From: Pseudomonadota bacterium
GTDB taxonomy: Bacteria > Pseudomonadota > Gammaproteobacteria > Burkholderiales > JABEVD01
NCBI GenBank assembly: GCA_021848825.1
Contig: JAJZTQ010000002.1
Span: forward strand, 131,129 to 195,128
Reading direction: 5' to 3'
Length of the DNA: 64,000 nucleotides
Part shown: positions 44,616 through 54,472 of the stretch, piece after piece
Layout of the letters: each line of letters opens with the position of its first letter
Numbering within the stretch: position 1 is the stretch's first letter
The notes under the pieces: generated by a model
The model's database searches: none
What the model was told of the DNA's origin: nothing
What the model saw: only the letters and a program-made list of their open reading frames with translations
Position numbers and translations under genes: made by a program

Positions 44616-47056
44616 GGGGGAGCCAGGCCCCCGATATCACCACCAGTCTTTCCACGAAAATAACGGGAATCGTCTTCTGGGGCACCCTGCTGGTCGGGCT
44701 CCTGATCGCGCTGATCATGATGCAGGGCAGGGAGAAGGAACTGTCATTGCGAAGAAGCAGCGATGCGATGCTGGTGGCAAGGGAAGTCGAGGATATACTC
44801 GAACAGCATTATTCCAGCCATATTCTCGAAAGCAACAAGGAGCTGCTCAGGCAGGCCGTCTGGCACATTCAGCCCAGGCTTCATTTCGAAGCGATTTCAC
44901 TTTCAAGCGGCAGCGATACCCTGCTGATCGGGGAAGAAAAAAAAGGGCAGGAGCCGATTTCCCAGCAAATCCTGGTCCGCTCCCATGAAGCGCCGGCCAC
45001 TCTTGTTACCGTCACCGCCTATTTTCCCAATTTCGAGCAAACCATCTCCGTGTACCGCAGACAGATCCTGATGGCGATAGGGCTGATGGTGCTGGTCTAT
45101 GCGCTTGTGCTGCAGCTCATACTGCACAGGCTGCTCTCCCTGCCCTTTTCGAAAATGGTTTCTACTGCGAAAAGATTCGCGAACGGCAATCCCGATTCGC
45201 GTTTCGACGAGAAAGGGGGGAGCGAATTCGGATTTCTTTCAAAATTCATCAACGAGGCGCTCGACGCCATAGCCGAGAACCAGAAGGAATTGAGCGAGGC
45301 GTTGAATCGGGCGACGCGCTCGGAAGCGGCGCTGTACAGGGAAAAGGAGTTTGCCGAGGTGACGCTGAAATCGATCGCCGAGGCGGTCCTCACGACCAAT
45401 TCGGCAGGAGAGGTTCAATACCTGAATCCAGTGGCCGAGCGGATCATGGGGTGGACGAACCTCGATGCGCATGGACTGGCGCTCTCCGAGATCGCCAGCA
45501 TCGTTCAGGAAAACAGCGGAAAACTGCTCTCCAATCCCGTCTACGAGTGTCTCAAGAACAACCATGTCGAAACGCTTGCGAGTCACGCCGCCCTGCTGAG
45601 GCGGGACGGCGAAATCATCCCGATCGAGGCTTCTGCCGCGCCCATGCGAAACGATCATGGGGAAGTGATCGGCGCGGTCATGGTCTGCCAGGATGTCAGC
45701 CAGGCGAGGAAGCTCGCCTATCAGCTCACCTACCAGGCGCGCCATGACGCCCTGACCGGGCTCTACAACAGGCGGGAATTCGACAACAAGCTCGTCGAGC
45801 TGCTCGAGCATGCGAAAACGAGCGGAAGCCAGCATGTGCTGCTCTACCTCGATCTCGACCAGTTCAAGGTCGTCAACGATACCTGCGGCCATACCGCGGG
45901 AGACAAGCTGCTTCTGCAGCTTTCCATCCTGCTCGGGCACAAGATCCGCAAGAACGATATCCTGGCAAGGCTGGGCGGAGATGAATTCGGCGTGCTGCTG
46001 GTAGGCTGCGACGTCGAATTCGGCAGGAAGATCGCGGAAACCTTCCTCCATCTGATATCGGACTTCAGGTTCGTCTGGGAAGACAAGATCTTCCAGGTGG
46101 GGGTCAGCATTGGCCTCGTTCCGGTGACAGGGCAGAGCGAGAATGCGGCTGATGTGATGAGCGCGGCGGATGCGGCCTGTTATGTCGCGAAGGACGAAGG
46201 GAGAAACAGGATCCAGGTCTTCATGGGCGATGAGGGGAGAGGCAAGAAATACGGGGAAATGCAGTGGGTGCCGAGGATACACAAGGCGATAGAGGAAAAC
46301 AGGCTGCATCTCTACCGGCAGAATATCGTCGAACTCTCGGGAGGGGACGGCACGGCGCATGCCGAAATCCTGCTCAGATTCGAGGCGGAGGATGCCTCGA
46401 TCACCCCGCCCATGGCTTTCATCCCGGCCGCCGAGCGATACAACATCATGCCCCTCATCGACAGGTGGGTCGTGAAGAACACGCTCGAATGGCTCAAGGC
46501 CCATCCCCTTGCCGCAAACGGGCTGCCGCAGTCCTTCTCGATCAATATCTCTGCCCAGTCGCTGGGGGACGAGCAGTTTCTGGGCTACATCCTCGACCAG
46601 TTCGAGTGCACAGGGGTGCCATACCAAAGGATATGCCTCGAAATCACCGAGACGGCGGCGATCGCCAATATCGGTCTCGCCATCGGCTTCATCACCGCGC
46701 TCAAGGAAAGAGGCTGCTCTTTCGCGCTCGACGATTTCGGAAGCGGCATGTCATCCTATTCCTATCTGAAGAATCTGGACGTGGATTTTCTCAAGATAGA
46801 CGGCTCTTTCGTCAAGGACATGGCGGAAGATCCGGTTGACCTGGCGATGGTCGAGTCGATCAACAGGATAGGACAGGTGATGGGAATCAGGACCATTGCC
46901 GAATTCGTCGAGAACGATGTGGCGCTCGAGAAGCTGAGAAACATCGGGGTGAACTATGCCCAGGGCTACCGGGTCCACAAGCCGGAACCGCTCGCAGGTT
47001 CCGAATCTTCCCAGAAAAGCCTCTCTCTGGAGCTGCTTCCGGTCGAGGCAGCCTAG
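44612..47056 (+). CDS. Membrane PAS-GGDEF-EAL protein
   Basis: 814 residues. Two membrane helices (about 16-38 and 150-172) flank a periplasmic sensor of some 110 residues. A HAMP-like segment follows, then PAS (about 245-370), GGDEF (about 375-540) and EAL (about 545-800). GGDEF at 455-459 is intact with inhibitory RxxD (RKND) upstream. The EAL signature reads EIL from Glu585; the catalytic Glu is kept, as are NISAQSL, EITETA, DDFGSGMSS and KIDGSF, so phosphodiesterase activity is plausible. It is translationally coupled to the small membrane protein and convergent with uvrA. Confidence 0.92.
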   Translation: MRGSQAPDITTSLSTKITGIVFWGTLLVGLLIALIMMQGREKELSLRRSSDAMLVAREVEDILEQHYSSHILESNKELLRQAVWHIQPRLHFEAISLSSGSDTLLIGEEKKGQEPISQQILVRSHEAPATLVTVTAYFPNFEQTISVYRRQILMAIGLMVLVYALVLQLILHRLLSLPFSKMVSTAKRFANGNPDSRFDEKGGSEFGFLSKFINEALDAIAENQKELSEALNRATRSEAALYREKEFAEVTLKSIAEAVLTTNSAGEVQYLNPVAERIMGWTNLDAHGLALSEIASIVQENSGKLLSNPVYECLKNNHVETLASHAALLRRDGEIIPIEASAAPMRNDHGEVIGAVMVCQDVSQARKLAYQLTYQARHDALTGLYNRREFDNKLVELLEHAKTSGSQHVLLYLDLDQFKVVNDTCGHTAGDKLLLQLSILLGHKIRKNDILARLGGDEFGVLLVGCDVEFGRKIAETFLHLISDFRFVWEDKIFQVGVSIGLVPVTGQSENAADVMSAADAACYVAKDEGRNRIQVFMGDEGRGKKYGEMQWVPRIHKAIEENRLHLYRQNIVELSGGDGTAHAEILLRFEAEDASITPPMAFIPAAERYNIMPLIDRWVVKNTLEWLKAHPLAANGLPQSFSINISAQSLGDEQFLGYILDQFECTGVPYQRICLEITETAAIANIGLAIGFITALKERGCSFALDDFGSGMSSYSYLKNLDVDFLKIDGSFVKDMAEDPVDLAMVESINRIGQVMGIRTIAEFVENDVALEKLRNIGVNYAQGYRVHKPEPLAGSESSQKSLSLELLPVEAA

Positions 47057-47074
47057 GGCGTGATCACGCCCTAG
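47053..47074. terminator. 22-bp palindrome covering both stop codons of convergent genes
   Basis: A perfect palindrome, CTAGGGCG-TGATCA-CGCCCTAG. It includes TAG of the GGDEF-EAL gene (47054-47056) and, on the minus strand, TAG of uvrA (47071-47073). RNA from either strand can fold the same 8-bp hairpin. There is no T-run on the plus side (CTTGTCC). Confidence 0.55.
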
Positions 47075-49893
47075 CTTGTCCTGAGCACCTTTTCCAGATA
47101 TCGACCGGTGTGGCTTTGCGGGAATTCGATTATCTTTTCAGGCGGCCCTTGCGCGATGATTTCGCCCCCGCCGTTGCCGCCTTCGGGGCCGAGATCGACT
47201 ATCCAGTCTGCGGTCTTGATGACGTCGAGATTGTGCTCGATCACGACCACCGTATTACCCTGTTCGCGCAGTCGATGCAGCACTTTCAGCAGCATGGCGA
47301 TGTCCTGGAAATGGAGCCCGGTCGTGGGTTCGTCCAGGATGTAGAGGGTTCTCCCGGTGTCCCGCTTGGAGAGTTCGAGAGAAAGCTTGACACGCTGGGC
47401 TTCGCCGCCCGAAAGCGTTGTCGCGCTCTGGCCAAGGGTGATGTAGCCGAGCCCCACGTCGAGCAGAGTCTGCAGCTTCCTTGCGACGATCGGTACGGCA
47501 GAGAAGAATTCGTGAGCCGCTTCGACGGTCATCTCGAGGATTTCGTGGACGTTCTTTCCCTTGTACTGGATCTCCAGCGTTTCCCTGTTGTAGCGCTTGC
47601 CGTGGCAGACATCGCAGGGGACGTAGATGTCCGGAAGGAAATGCATCTCGACCCTGATCACGCCGTCGCCCTGGCAGGATTCGCATCTCCCGCCCTTGAC
47701 GTTGAATGAGAATCGCCCAGGGCCGTATCCCCTTTCCCTCGATTGAGGCGTGCCGGAGAAGAGCTCCCTGATCGGCGTGAAGAGCCCGGTATAGGTTGCC
47801 GGATTCGATCTCGGCGTCCTGCCTATCGGGCTCTGGTCCATGTTGATCACCTTGTCGAAAAATTCGATTCCCGACAAGGACTCGTAGGGAGCGATTTCGC
47901 GGCTCGAGCCGTAAAGATGATTCGATACGGCTGCATAGAGCGTATCGTTGATCAGGGTCGACTTTCCCGATCCCGAGACGCCGGTCACCGCCGTGAGGAG
48001 GCCGACAGGAAGATCGAGGTCCACCTGCTTCAGGTTGTTGCCGGATGCGCCCTTGAGCCTGAGCCATCTGGGCTCTTTCGGTTCTGTCCGCATCGGCGGA
48101 ACGGGAATCGATTTCTTGTGGCAAAGGTAGAGGCCGGTGAGCGAATCCGGGTTTTTCTCGATTTCGAGAGGCGAGCCTTCCGCCATGATCTGCCCGCCGT
48201 GTACGCCTGCGCCCGGTCCGATGTCGACGACATGGTCGGCCGTCCTGATCGCATCCTCGTCGTGTTCGACCACGATCACCGTGTTTCCGAGGTCCCTCAG
48301 GTGCCTCAACGTATCGAGCAGTCGGGTGTTGTCTCGCTGGTGAAGCCCTATGGAAGGCTCGTCCAGAACGTACATCACGCCGGTCAGCCCCGAGCCTATC
48401 TGGCTCGCGAGCCTGATCCGCTGCGCTTCACCGCCTGAAAGCGTGTCTGCGCTGCGGTCGAGGGAAAGGTAGTCGAGCCCCACGTTGTTGAGGAATGAGA
48501 GGCGGCTCACGATCTCGTGGGCGATTTTCTCGGCGACGGCTTTCCTGCTTCCCTCCAGGGAAAGGGTTTCGAAAAATGAAAGCGTTTCCTTCAGGGGCTT
48601 CTGGCTGATTTCATGAAGGGTGAGGTCAGCCACCTTGACGTATCTCGCCTCGCGCCTCAGCCGCGTGCCATGGCATTCGGGGCAGGGGCTGTTGGTCAGG
48701 TATTTCGAGAGCTCTTCCCTGACCATCACGGAATCTGTTTCCCTGTAGCGGCGTTCGAGATTGTGGATGATGCCTTCGAAGCTGTGCTGCTGGATGCGTC
48801 TCGATCCCCGCTCTGTCGGGTAGAAAAACTCGATCTTTTCCCGGCCCGAGCCGTAGAGCACGATTTTCTTCGCCGACTCGGGAAGGGATTCGTACGGGGC
48901 CTCGATGTCGAAGCCGTAATGGGAGGAGAGCGAGGAGAGCATCTGGAAATAGAAATGATTGCGCTTGTCCCATCCCTTTATCGCGCCGGACGCGAGGGAA
49001 AGATGGGGAAAGGCGACGACCTTTTTCGGGTCGAAAAGGCTGACCTGGCCCAGACCGTCGCATTTCGGGCAGGCGCCCATGGGATTGTTGAATGAAAAGA
49101 GTCGGGGCTCCATTTCGGGAAGCGAATAGGAGCAGATCGGGCAGGAGAACTTGGCGGAAAAGAGGTGCTCCGTTTCACTGTCCATCTCCACGGCAAGCGC
49201 CTTGCCGTCGGAATGCCTGAGCGCGGTCTCGAGCGATTCGGCGAGGCGCTGCTTCGAATCAATGCTCACCTTCAGCCTGTCGACCACGACCTCGATGGTG
49301 TGCTTCTTGTTCTTGTCGAGCTTGGGCGCTTCGTCTATTTCATGGATTTTGCCGTCCATCCTGAGCCTCACGAATCCCTGCGCCCTCAGTTCGTCGATGA
49401 GGTCGACCTGCTCCCCCTTCCTTGCCACGACGAGCGGAGAGAGGATCATCAGCCTCGTTCCCTCGGGCAACGAAAGGATATGGTCGACCATCTGGCTCAC
49501 GCTCTGCGCCTTCAGGGTGATGCCATGCTCCGGGCATATCGGGTCTCCCGCCCTTGCGAAAAGCAGCCTCAGGTAATCGTGGATTTCCGTCACCGTTCCG
49601 ACGGTCGATCTCGGGTTGTGGGAAGTCGCCTTCTGCTCGATCGAGATGGCCGGGGACAATCCCTCGATCAGGTCGACATCCGGCTTTTCCATGAGATGCA
49701 GGAACTGTCTCGCATAGGCTGAAAGCGATTCGACATAGCGGCGCTGTCCCTCTGCATAAAGGGTGTCGAAGGCCAAGGACGATTTTCCGGAGCCTGAAAG
49801 GCCGGTTATCACGATGAGCCTGTTCCTCGGCAGATCGAGATTGACGTTCTTGAGGTTGTGCGTCCGCGCCCCTCTGATCCTGATGTATTCCAT
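47071..49893 (-). CDS. uvrA: Excinuclease ABC subunit A
   Basis: 940 residues (E. coli 940). The damage-sensing ATPase of nucleotide excision repair. Walker [10 protein letters not shown] near residue 31, the insertion with zinc cysteines ([14 protein letters not shown]), ABC signature [14 protein letters not shown], second Walker [11 protein letters not shown], the zinc hairpin ([16 protein letters not shown]...CDVCHGKRY) and second signature [12 protein letters not shown] are all present. It is divergent from the MFS gene and shares a palindrome with the convergent GGDEF-EAL gene. No LexA-type operator is obvious. Confidence 0.99.
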   Translation of the reverse strand: MEYIRIRGARTHNLKNVNLDLPRNRLIVITGLSGSGKSSLAFDTLYAEGQRRYVESLSAYARQFLHLMEKPDVDLIEGLSPAISIEQKATSHNPRSTVGTVTEIHDYLRLLFARAGDPICPEHGITLKAQSVSQMVDHILSLPEGTRLMILSPLVVARKGEQVDLIDELRAQGFVRLRMDGKIHEIDEAPKLDKNKKHTIEVVVDRLKVSIDSKQRLAESLETALRHSDGKALAVEMDSETEHLFSAKFSCPICSYSLPEMEPRLFSFNNPMGACPKCDGLGQVSLFDPKKVVAFPHLSLASGAIKGWDKRNHFYFQMLSSLSSHYGFDIEAPYESLPESAKKIVLYGSGREKIEFFYPTERGSRRIQQHSFEGIIHNLERRYRETDSVMVREELSKYLTNSPCPECHGTRLRREARYVKVADLTLHEISQKPLKETLSFFETLSLEGSRKAVAEKIAHEIVSRLSFLNNVGLDYLSLDRSADTLSGGEAQRIRLASQIGSGLTGVMYVLDEPSIGLHQRDNTRLLDTLRHLRDLGNTVIVVEHDEDAIRTADHVVDIGPGAGVHGGQIMAEGSPLEIEKNPDSLTGLYLCHKKSIPVPPMRTEPKEPRWLRLKGASGNNLKQVDLDLPVGLLTAVTGVSGSGKSTLINDTLYAAVSNHLYGSSREIAPYESLSGIEFFDKVINMDQSPIGRTPRSNPATYTGLFTPIRELFSGTPQSRERGYGPGRFSFNVKGGRCESCQGDGVIRVEMHFLPDIYVPCDVCHGKRYNRETLEIQYKGKNVHEILEMTVEAAHEFFSAVPIVARKLQTLLDVGLGYITLGQSATTLSGGEAQRVKLSLELSKRDTGRTLYILDEPTTGLHFQDIAMLLKVLHRLREQGNTVVVIEHNLDVIKTADWIVDLGPEGGNGGGEIIAQGPPEKIIEFPQSHTGRYLEKVLRTS

Positions 49894-49960
49894 GAGATGT
49901 AATCAAAATGAACTCAACCTGCTAATATACCGTCTTATCGGAATTTGCGGAAAAATAATC

Positions 49961-51349
49961 ATGAGAAAATCGAACAACGGGGAAAGCATGACGCCACTGG
50001 AGCGCCGGGCGAGCATGGGACTGGCAGGCATCTTCGGGCTCAGGATGCTGGGCATGTTCCTGATTCTGCCGGTATTCGCGATTTATGCGAAATCGCTTCC
50101 CGGGGGCGAGAACCATGTATTGATAGGATTGGCGCTCGGCATGTACGGGCTCACCCAGGCGCTTCTGCAGCTGCCCTTCGGCATGGCCTCAGACAGGTTC
50201 GGCAGGAAGCCCGTGATCTATTTCGGTCTTGCAGTCTTTGCGCTGGGGAGCTTCGTCGCCTATTCGGCGCACGACATCTACTGGATCATCATCGGTCGAG
50301 CTATCCAGGGCGCAGGCGCGATCTCTGCGGCGATCACGGCGCTTCTCGCCGACCTGACAAGGGAAGAGCACAGGACGAAGGCGATGGCGATGATAGGGAC
50401 GACGATAGGCATGACTTTCGCGGTCTCGATGGCCGTGAGCCCCATCATCTACCAGATGATAGGCGTTCCGGGCATGTTCGCCCTGACAGGCGTTCTTTCC
50501 ATCCTGGCGATCTTGGTCGTGGCGAAAATGATCCCGGACCCGGGGAAGAGCGTTTTCCACTCGGATGCGGAGGTTTCGACATCCAGGCTTTCAGGGGTGC
50601 TGAAGAATGCCCAGCTTCTGAGGCTCGATTTCGGCATCTTCAGCCTCCATTCCGCCCAGATGGCGATGTTCGTCGTGATTCCTTCTGCGCTGATCACATC
50701 GGGGCATCTGCCTGAGGCGCAGCACTGGAAGATTTATGTACCGGTGATGATACTCGCCTTCGTGCTGATGGTGCCGATGATCATCTATGGAGAGAAGAAG
50801 GCAAAGCTCAAGAACGTCTTCGTGGCGGCGATCGTCCTTCTTCTCTTTTCCCAGATACTCTTCTCGATGGTGCTTTCCTCGTTCTGGGGAACCGTTTTTG
50901 GCCTGCTGCTTTTCTTCACCGCATTCAACATTCTCGAGGCGAGCCTGCCTTCCCTTGTTTCGAAGATCGCGCCTGTTTCGGCCAAGGGCACGGCGATGGG
51001 GGTTTACAATACCAGCCAGTCGCTCGGCCTTTTCACTGGCGGCGCGGTGGGCGGTGTTCTGGCGAGCTACGGCGGGCATTCTGCCGTATTCGTTTTCGGT
51101 GCTGCGATGAGCCTGCTCTGGCTCCTTGCAGCCGCGACGATGAAGGCGCCTCCCGCCATCAGGACGAAGATGTATCCGGTCGAAAAAATGGCCGAGGACC
51201 AGGCGAAGCTGCTGTCCCAGCAGCTTTCGGGTCTGGAAGGGGTGTTTGAAGCGGTCGTGGTGGGATCTGAAGGGGTCGCCTATCTGAAGACAAGCCTGAA
51301 AGGCTTCGACGAGGAAGGAGTATTGAAGCTCGCAGGCGTCAAGCCCTGA
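49961..51349 (+). CDS. yajR: MFS exporter of the YajR type
   Basis: 462 residues from ATG 49961; the ATG at 49988 (MTPLERR, after GGGGAA) is an equally good start. Twelve membrane segments. MFS motif A is seen as GMASDRFGRKP between helices 2 and 3. The sequence follows E. coli YajR closely (TPxERRA, FGLRMLGMF, LADLTREEHRTKAMA). The last 65 residues form the soluble ferredoxin-like YAM domain typical of YajR. Substrate is unknown. Its last 11 bases overlap the end of the convergent hemerythrin gene. Confidence 0.88.
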   Translation: MRKSNNGESMTPLERRASMGLAGIFGLRMLGMFLILPVFAIYAKSLPGGENHVLIGLALGMYGLTQALLQLPFGMASDRFGRKPVIYFGLAVFALGSFVAYSAHDIYWIIIGRAIQGAGAISAAITALLADLTREEHRTKAMAMIGTTIGMTFAVSMAVSPIIYQMIGVPGMFALTGVLSILAILVVAKMIPDPGKSVFHSDAEVSTSRLSGVLKNAQLLRLDFGIFSLHSAQMAMFVVIPSALITSGHLPEAQHWKIYVPVMILAFVLMVPMIIYGEKKAKLKNVFVAAIVLLLFSQILFSMVLSSFWGTVFGLLLFFTAFNILEASLPSLVSKIAPVSAKGTAMGVYNTSQSLGLFTGGAVGGVLASYGGHSAVFVFGAAMSLLWLLAAATMKAPPAIRTKMYPVEKMAEDQAKLLSQQLSGLEGVFEAVVVGSEGVAYLKTSLKGFDEEGVLKLAGVKP

Positions 51350-53180
51350 AAACCCGGTTGCGTCCCGAGCGCTTCGCCTCGTATAGCGCTTTGTCGGCAG
51401 TGGCGAGCAGGCTGTCGAGACTATCCTGACCGGACGAGAGCGTGGCCACACCGATCGATGCGGTGAAGGCGAGGACGCTGTCCGAGACTTCGATGCTTTC
51501 CCTGGCAAGCTGCTGCCTCAGCCGCTCTGCGGCTTCGAACGCCTGGGTCATGTCGGTTTCGGGGAGCAGGACCGCGAATTCTTCGCCGCCTAGTCTTCCG
51601 GCGATATCGATGCTGCGCATCGTCCTTTTGCATGTTTCGGCGAACTTCATCAGCACCCTGTCGCCTGTCTGGTGGCCATGCAGGTCGTTGATGGACTTGA
51701 ATTCGTCGAGATCGATCATCATGATGGAAACAAGGCCGCCGTACCTTTTGGCTCTCGCCAGTTCCAGTTCGGCAAGCTCGAAAAAGCGTCGTCGGTTGGG
51801 AAGGCCAGTCAGCATGTCCGTTCTCGCCTGATGGACGAGCTCATGCTGCAGCGTGATTCGCTCCGAAATGTCAGTTCCAAGCCCGACCAGAAAATGATCT
51901 CCATCGATCAGCATCTTGTGGTTCGTCAGGAAATAGGGAATCGACATGCCGCTTTTCGTCACGATTTCCGTTTCAAGCGCGGACTCCCCCTTTTCGAAAA
52001 CCTCGTTCATCTTTTCAGAGAACGCCAGCCTGTTCCTGCCGTCGAAAAGATCGAAGAGATTCCTTCCCGCAATTTCGGATTCCGCATAGCCCGTGACTTC
52101 GAGAAACTGCGGATTCGTCCTGACGATCCCGCCCTTGACGTCGACCATGTAGAAAATGCCGGGCAGGCTGTTGATGATGACCTCGGAGAATTCCTTCTGA
52201 TGGCTCAGCTCTTCCAGCGCCTGCTTTCTTTCGGTGATGTTTTCCTGGATTGAAACGTAATGGGTGATCTTCCCCGCCGCATCGAATATGGGGGAGATGG
52301 AGACATGGTCCCAGTACAGTTCGCCGCTCTTCTTCCTGTTCCGGAATTCGCCGCGCCATTCCTGTCCTGCGGCAAGCGCCTCCCTCATGTCATCGTACAG
52401 CCATTCCGGAGTCAACCCGGACTTCAGTATTGCGGGCGTGTGTCCGTCGAGCTCGTGGAAGGCGAAGCCCGTCATTTCCGTGAATTTCGGGTTCACATAT
52501 TCGAAAATCCCCCGGTCGTCAGTGATCAGGATGGAAACAGGGCTGTGCTCGACGGCATTGGAAAACTTGTGCAGTTCGTATTCAGTGAGCTTGTGGGCGT
52601 CGATTTCCCTTCTCAGGCTGCGGCTGATTTCGAACAGCTCATTCGTTTTTTCGGCGAAGCGATCGAGGAGCTTTGCCATTGCATTGAGGAGGGTTTCATT
52701 CGTTTTCGATTCGAAATGGACTTCATGCGCTTCGTCACGAGGCAATGCGGATTCGATGGCGAGATATTTCCGGGCCATGCGCATGTCCATGCCGATGATG
52801 TGCACGATCAGCCATTTTGAAAGAAAGCCGAGCAGTTTGCCGGCCGTCTCGCAGGGCGCGCTTCCCGCCTCGAGCCTTGCCTCCTCCAGATAACGCCTGA
52901 ATTCCTCGTGGCTCCGTCTGTGCATCGCTTCCTCCAGGGAAGAGAGCGCTGTAGGCATCAATTCTTCCTCGCGGCTGAAATGGAAGTCGGCATAGACGGA
53001 AAGGGATTCGATGATTTCGAGCAGCGATTGCCTGCAGTGGGCAATGTCTTTTTCGAGGAAAAGGATGCTGCCAATGGAATTGACGAGGTCGACGAGATGA
53101 CGATGCTGCCTGTCGAGTTCGGGCATCCCTGTCTCGAAATGGCTATCCCATGGGAAAATGTCCGGGTTGTCTGGGTGCAT
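51339..53180 (-). CDS. Hemerythrin-PAS-PAS-GGDEF diguanylate cyclase
   Basis: 613 residues, no membrane segment. Residues 1-140 form a bacteriohemerythrin domain. Candidate di-iron ligands are His26 (DRQH), the HxxxE pair in DFHFSREEELM, His in RSHEEF, and HxxxxD in VHIIGMD. After a linker come two PAS domains (about 205-320 and 330-440) and a GGDEF domain with GGEEF at 531-535 and inhibitory RxxD (RSID). The enzyme probably makes cyclic di-GMP under control of oxygen or di-iron redox state; known hemerythrin-GGDEF proteins behave so. No EAL domain. It is convergent with yajR (11-base overlap). Confidence 0.94.
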   Translation of the reverse strand: MHPDNPDIFPWDSHFETGMPELDRQHRHLVDLVNSIGSILFLEKDIAHCRQSLLEIIESLSVYADFHFSREEELMPTALSSLEEAMHRRSHEEFRRYLEEARLEAGSAPCETAGKLLGFLSKWLIVHIIGMDMRMARKYLAIESALPRDEAHEVHFESKTNETLLNAMAKLLDRFAEKTNELFEISRSLRREIDAHKLTEYELHKFSNAVEHSPVSILITDDRGIFEYVNPKFTEMTGFAFHELDGHTPAILKSGLTPEWLYDDMREALAAGQEWRGEFRNRKKSGELYWDHVSISPIFDAAGKITHYVSIQENITERKQALEELSHQKEFSEVIINSLPGIFYMVDVKGGIVRTNPQFLEVTGYAESEIAGRNLFDLFDGRNRLAFSEKMNEVFEKGESALETEIVTKSGMSIPYFLTNHKMLIDGDHFLVGLGTDISERITLQHELVHQARTDMLTGLPNRRRFFELAELELARAKRYGGLVSIMMIDLDEFKSINDLHGHQTGDRVLMKFAETCKRTMRSIDIAGRLGGEEFAVLLPETDMTQAFEAAERLRQQLARESIEVSDSVLAFTASIGVATLSSGQDSLDSLLATADKALYEAKRSGRNRVFRA

Positions 53181-53329
53181 GGATGATCTGAAATTGAATA
53201 ATTCTAACTATAACACCATCGCCGTTCGAGGTATGTTCGCCAGACAACATAGGGTGGGGTGAAGAGTTTCCGCCGATGAGATAGAATATTAAGCCTGAGG
53301 GAAGAATATCAATATAGGAGAAGCGTGAC

Positions 53330-53764
53330 ATGGCATCTGTGAACAAGGCGATATTGATCGGCAATCTGGGGAAGGATCCCGATGTGCGCTATTCCCCGGA
53401 TGGATCGGCGATCACGAACATCACGCTCGCCACGACGGAATCCTGGAAAGACAAGAGCGGGGAAAAACAGGAAAAGACGGAATGGCACAGGGTTGCGTTT
53501 TTCGGAAAGCTGGCCGAAATAGCGGGGGAATACCTGAAGAAGGGGAGCCAGGTCTATGTCGAAGGGCGCATCCAGACTCGGAAATGGCAGGACAAGGATG
53601 GACAGGACAGGTATACCACCGAAATCGTCGCAGACAAGATGCAGATGCTGGGAAGCCGCGGAAACAGCTTCGAAGTGAGCGATTCCCAGACCGAATCGAG
53701 ACCTTCGAAGCCCGCCCCCAAGACGGGCGGCTTCGACGACATGGACGACGACATCCCTTTCTAG
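53330..53764 (+). CDS. ssb: Single-stranded DNA-binding protein
   Basis: 144 residues. The N-terminal OB-fold ([53 protein letters not shown]) binds ssDNA as a tetramer. A short linker leads to the acidic tip DMDDDIPF that recruits repair and replication partners. AGGAG precedes ATG by nine bases. A TAGAAT at 53282-53287 might be a -10 but lacks a good -35. A terminator follows. Confidence 0.98.
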   Translation: MASVNKAILIGNLGKDPDVRYSPDGSAITNITLATTESWKDKSGEKQEKTEWHRVAFFGKLAEIAGEYLKKGSQVYVEGRIQTRKWQDKDGQDRYTTEIVADKMQMLGSRGNSFEVSDSQTESRPSKPAPKTGGFDDMDDDIPF

Positions 53765-53782
53765 AGATTCGCTATCCGTCTT

Positions 53783-53810
53783 GAAAAGGCCCGCGAAAGC
53801 GGGCTTTTTC
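53783..53810 (+). terminator. Terminator of ssb
   Basis: Stem GAAAAGGCCCGC/GCGGGCTTTTTC with one G-U pair and a GAAA tetraloop (53795-53798), ending in five Ts. Confidence 0.85.
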
Positions 53811-53840
53811 ATTTCACGGGTAATGAGAATCAAGGACTGG

Positions 53841-53869
53841 TTGACACTTAATCGTTGCTTGAACATAAT
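53841..53869 (+). promoter_or_regulatory. Strong promoter of the small membrane-peptide unit
   Basis: Consensus -35 TTGACA (53841-53846), 17-base spacer, -10 CATAAT (53864-53869). Transcription should start near 53876, inside or just before the nested hairpin at 53871-53917. Confidence 0.75.
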
Positions 53870-53870
53870 A

Positions 53871-53917
53871 AACCATGAAGCAAATATGGTTTAGTAAAAA
53901 CCATTGTCTTCATGGTT
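53871..53917 (+). promoter_or_regulatory. Nested hairpin in the 5' leader of the small ORF
   Basis: Outer arms AACCATGAAG (53871-53880) and CTTCATGGTT (53908-53917) are perfect 10-bp complements. Inner arms ATGGTTT (53886-53892) and AAACCAT (53898-53904) form a second 7-bp stem. The element ends 19 bases before the AGGAG site of the ORF, so it may control translation, RNA stability or transcription. Confidence 0.7.
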
Positions 53918-53946
53918 GTTAAACCCGACAATAAAAGGAGATCGAC

Positions 53947-54045
53947 ATGGACATGCAAGCATACTGGACGTTCGGAATCAGCTGGTTCGCGGTTGCAGCA
54001 CTCACCATACTCACAAGCTGTTATCTCAAGAACAAGCAAGGCTGA
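53947..54045 (+). CDS. 32-residue single-span membrane peptide
   Basis: MDMQAYWTFGISWFAVAALT, then ILTSCYLKNKQG. The hydrophobic stretch of about residues 6-26 is long enough for one membrane span, followed by a basic tail (KNK). AAAGGAG lies six bases before ATG. It sits in its own unit: promoter at 53841, hairpin leader, terminator at 54073. I know no family for it. Possible roles are a small regulator of a membrane protein, an accessory subunit of a respiratory complex, or a type I toxin-like peptide; no antisense RNA is evident from reading alone. Confidence 0.65.
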   Translation: MDMQAYWTFGISWFAVAALTILTSCYLKNKQG

Positions 54046-54072
54046 AGCAGGGGAGAGACTGTTTCACGAGAC

Positions 54073-54104
54073 GAATGCCCGCGAAAGCGAGCATTCTGTT
54101 TTTC
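54073..54104 (+). terminator. Terminator of the small membrane-peptide unit
   Basis: 10-bp stem GAATGCCCGC/GCGAGCATTC with one mismatch and a GAAA loop (54073-54082 and 54087-54096), followed by TGTTTTTC. Confidence 0.8.
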
Positions 54105-54120
54105 GGGCGCCGCAGGTAGA

Positions 54121-54357
54121 ATGGCGTCTCATCTATCTGCATTTTCGAACAGCATGGAACGCCGCATCACAGGTTTTCATCAGGATTCGGAAAATCACTG
54201 GGTGGCCGAGCTCGAATGCGGGCATTTTCAGCATGTGCGCCATATCCCGCCATGGATCAATCGCCCATGGGTCCTTGAGCAGGAAGGCCGCTCTTCCTTC
54301 CTGGGAACCAGGCTTCAGTGCAAGAAATGCGATAACGGTTCTCCGCCGGATCGCTAG
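54121..54357 (+). CDS. DUF3565 family protein
   Basis: 78 residues from ATG 54121 (AGGT five bases before); the family block begins at Met12 (ATG 54154), so a 67-residue form is possible. MERRITGFHQDSENHWVAEL, CGHFQHVRHIPPW, NRPWV and the final CKKC are the conserved features of DUF3565. The histidines and cysteines suggest metal binding, but no function is established to my knowledge. It directly follows the terminator of the small-peptide unit. Confidence 0.85.
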   Translation: MASHLSAFSNSMERRITGFHQDSENHWVAELECGHFQHVRHIPPWINRPWVLEQEGRSSFLGTRLQCKKCDNGSPPDR

Positions 54358-54472
54358 TCATGAATCCCGGGGGATTCCTTGATAGGCGTTGCCTCGCAAT
54401 TTCCGTTCATTGATCTATAAAAAAAATTGAAGCATGGCGACTCGCCATCGATAAACGGAAAAGGGAGGTTTC

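Noticed and set aside
46364-46372. EIL instead of EAL in the second GGDEF-EAL protein as evidence of inactivity
   Set aside because: The catalytic Glu and the other metal-binding motifs are kept; changes at the second position of EAL are common in active enzymes.
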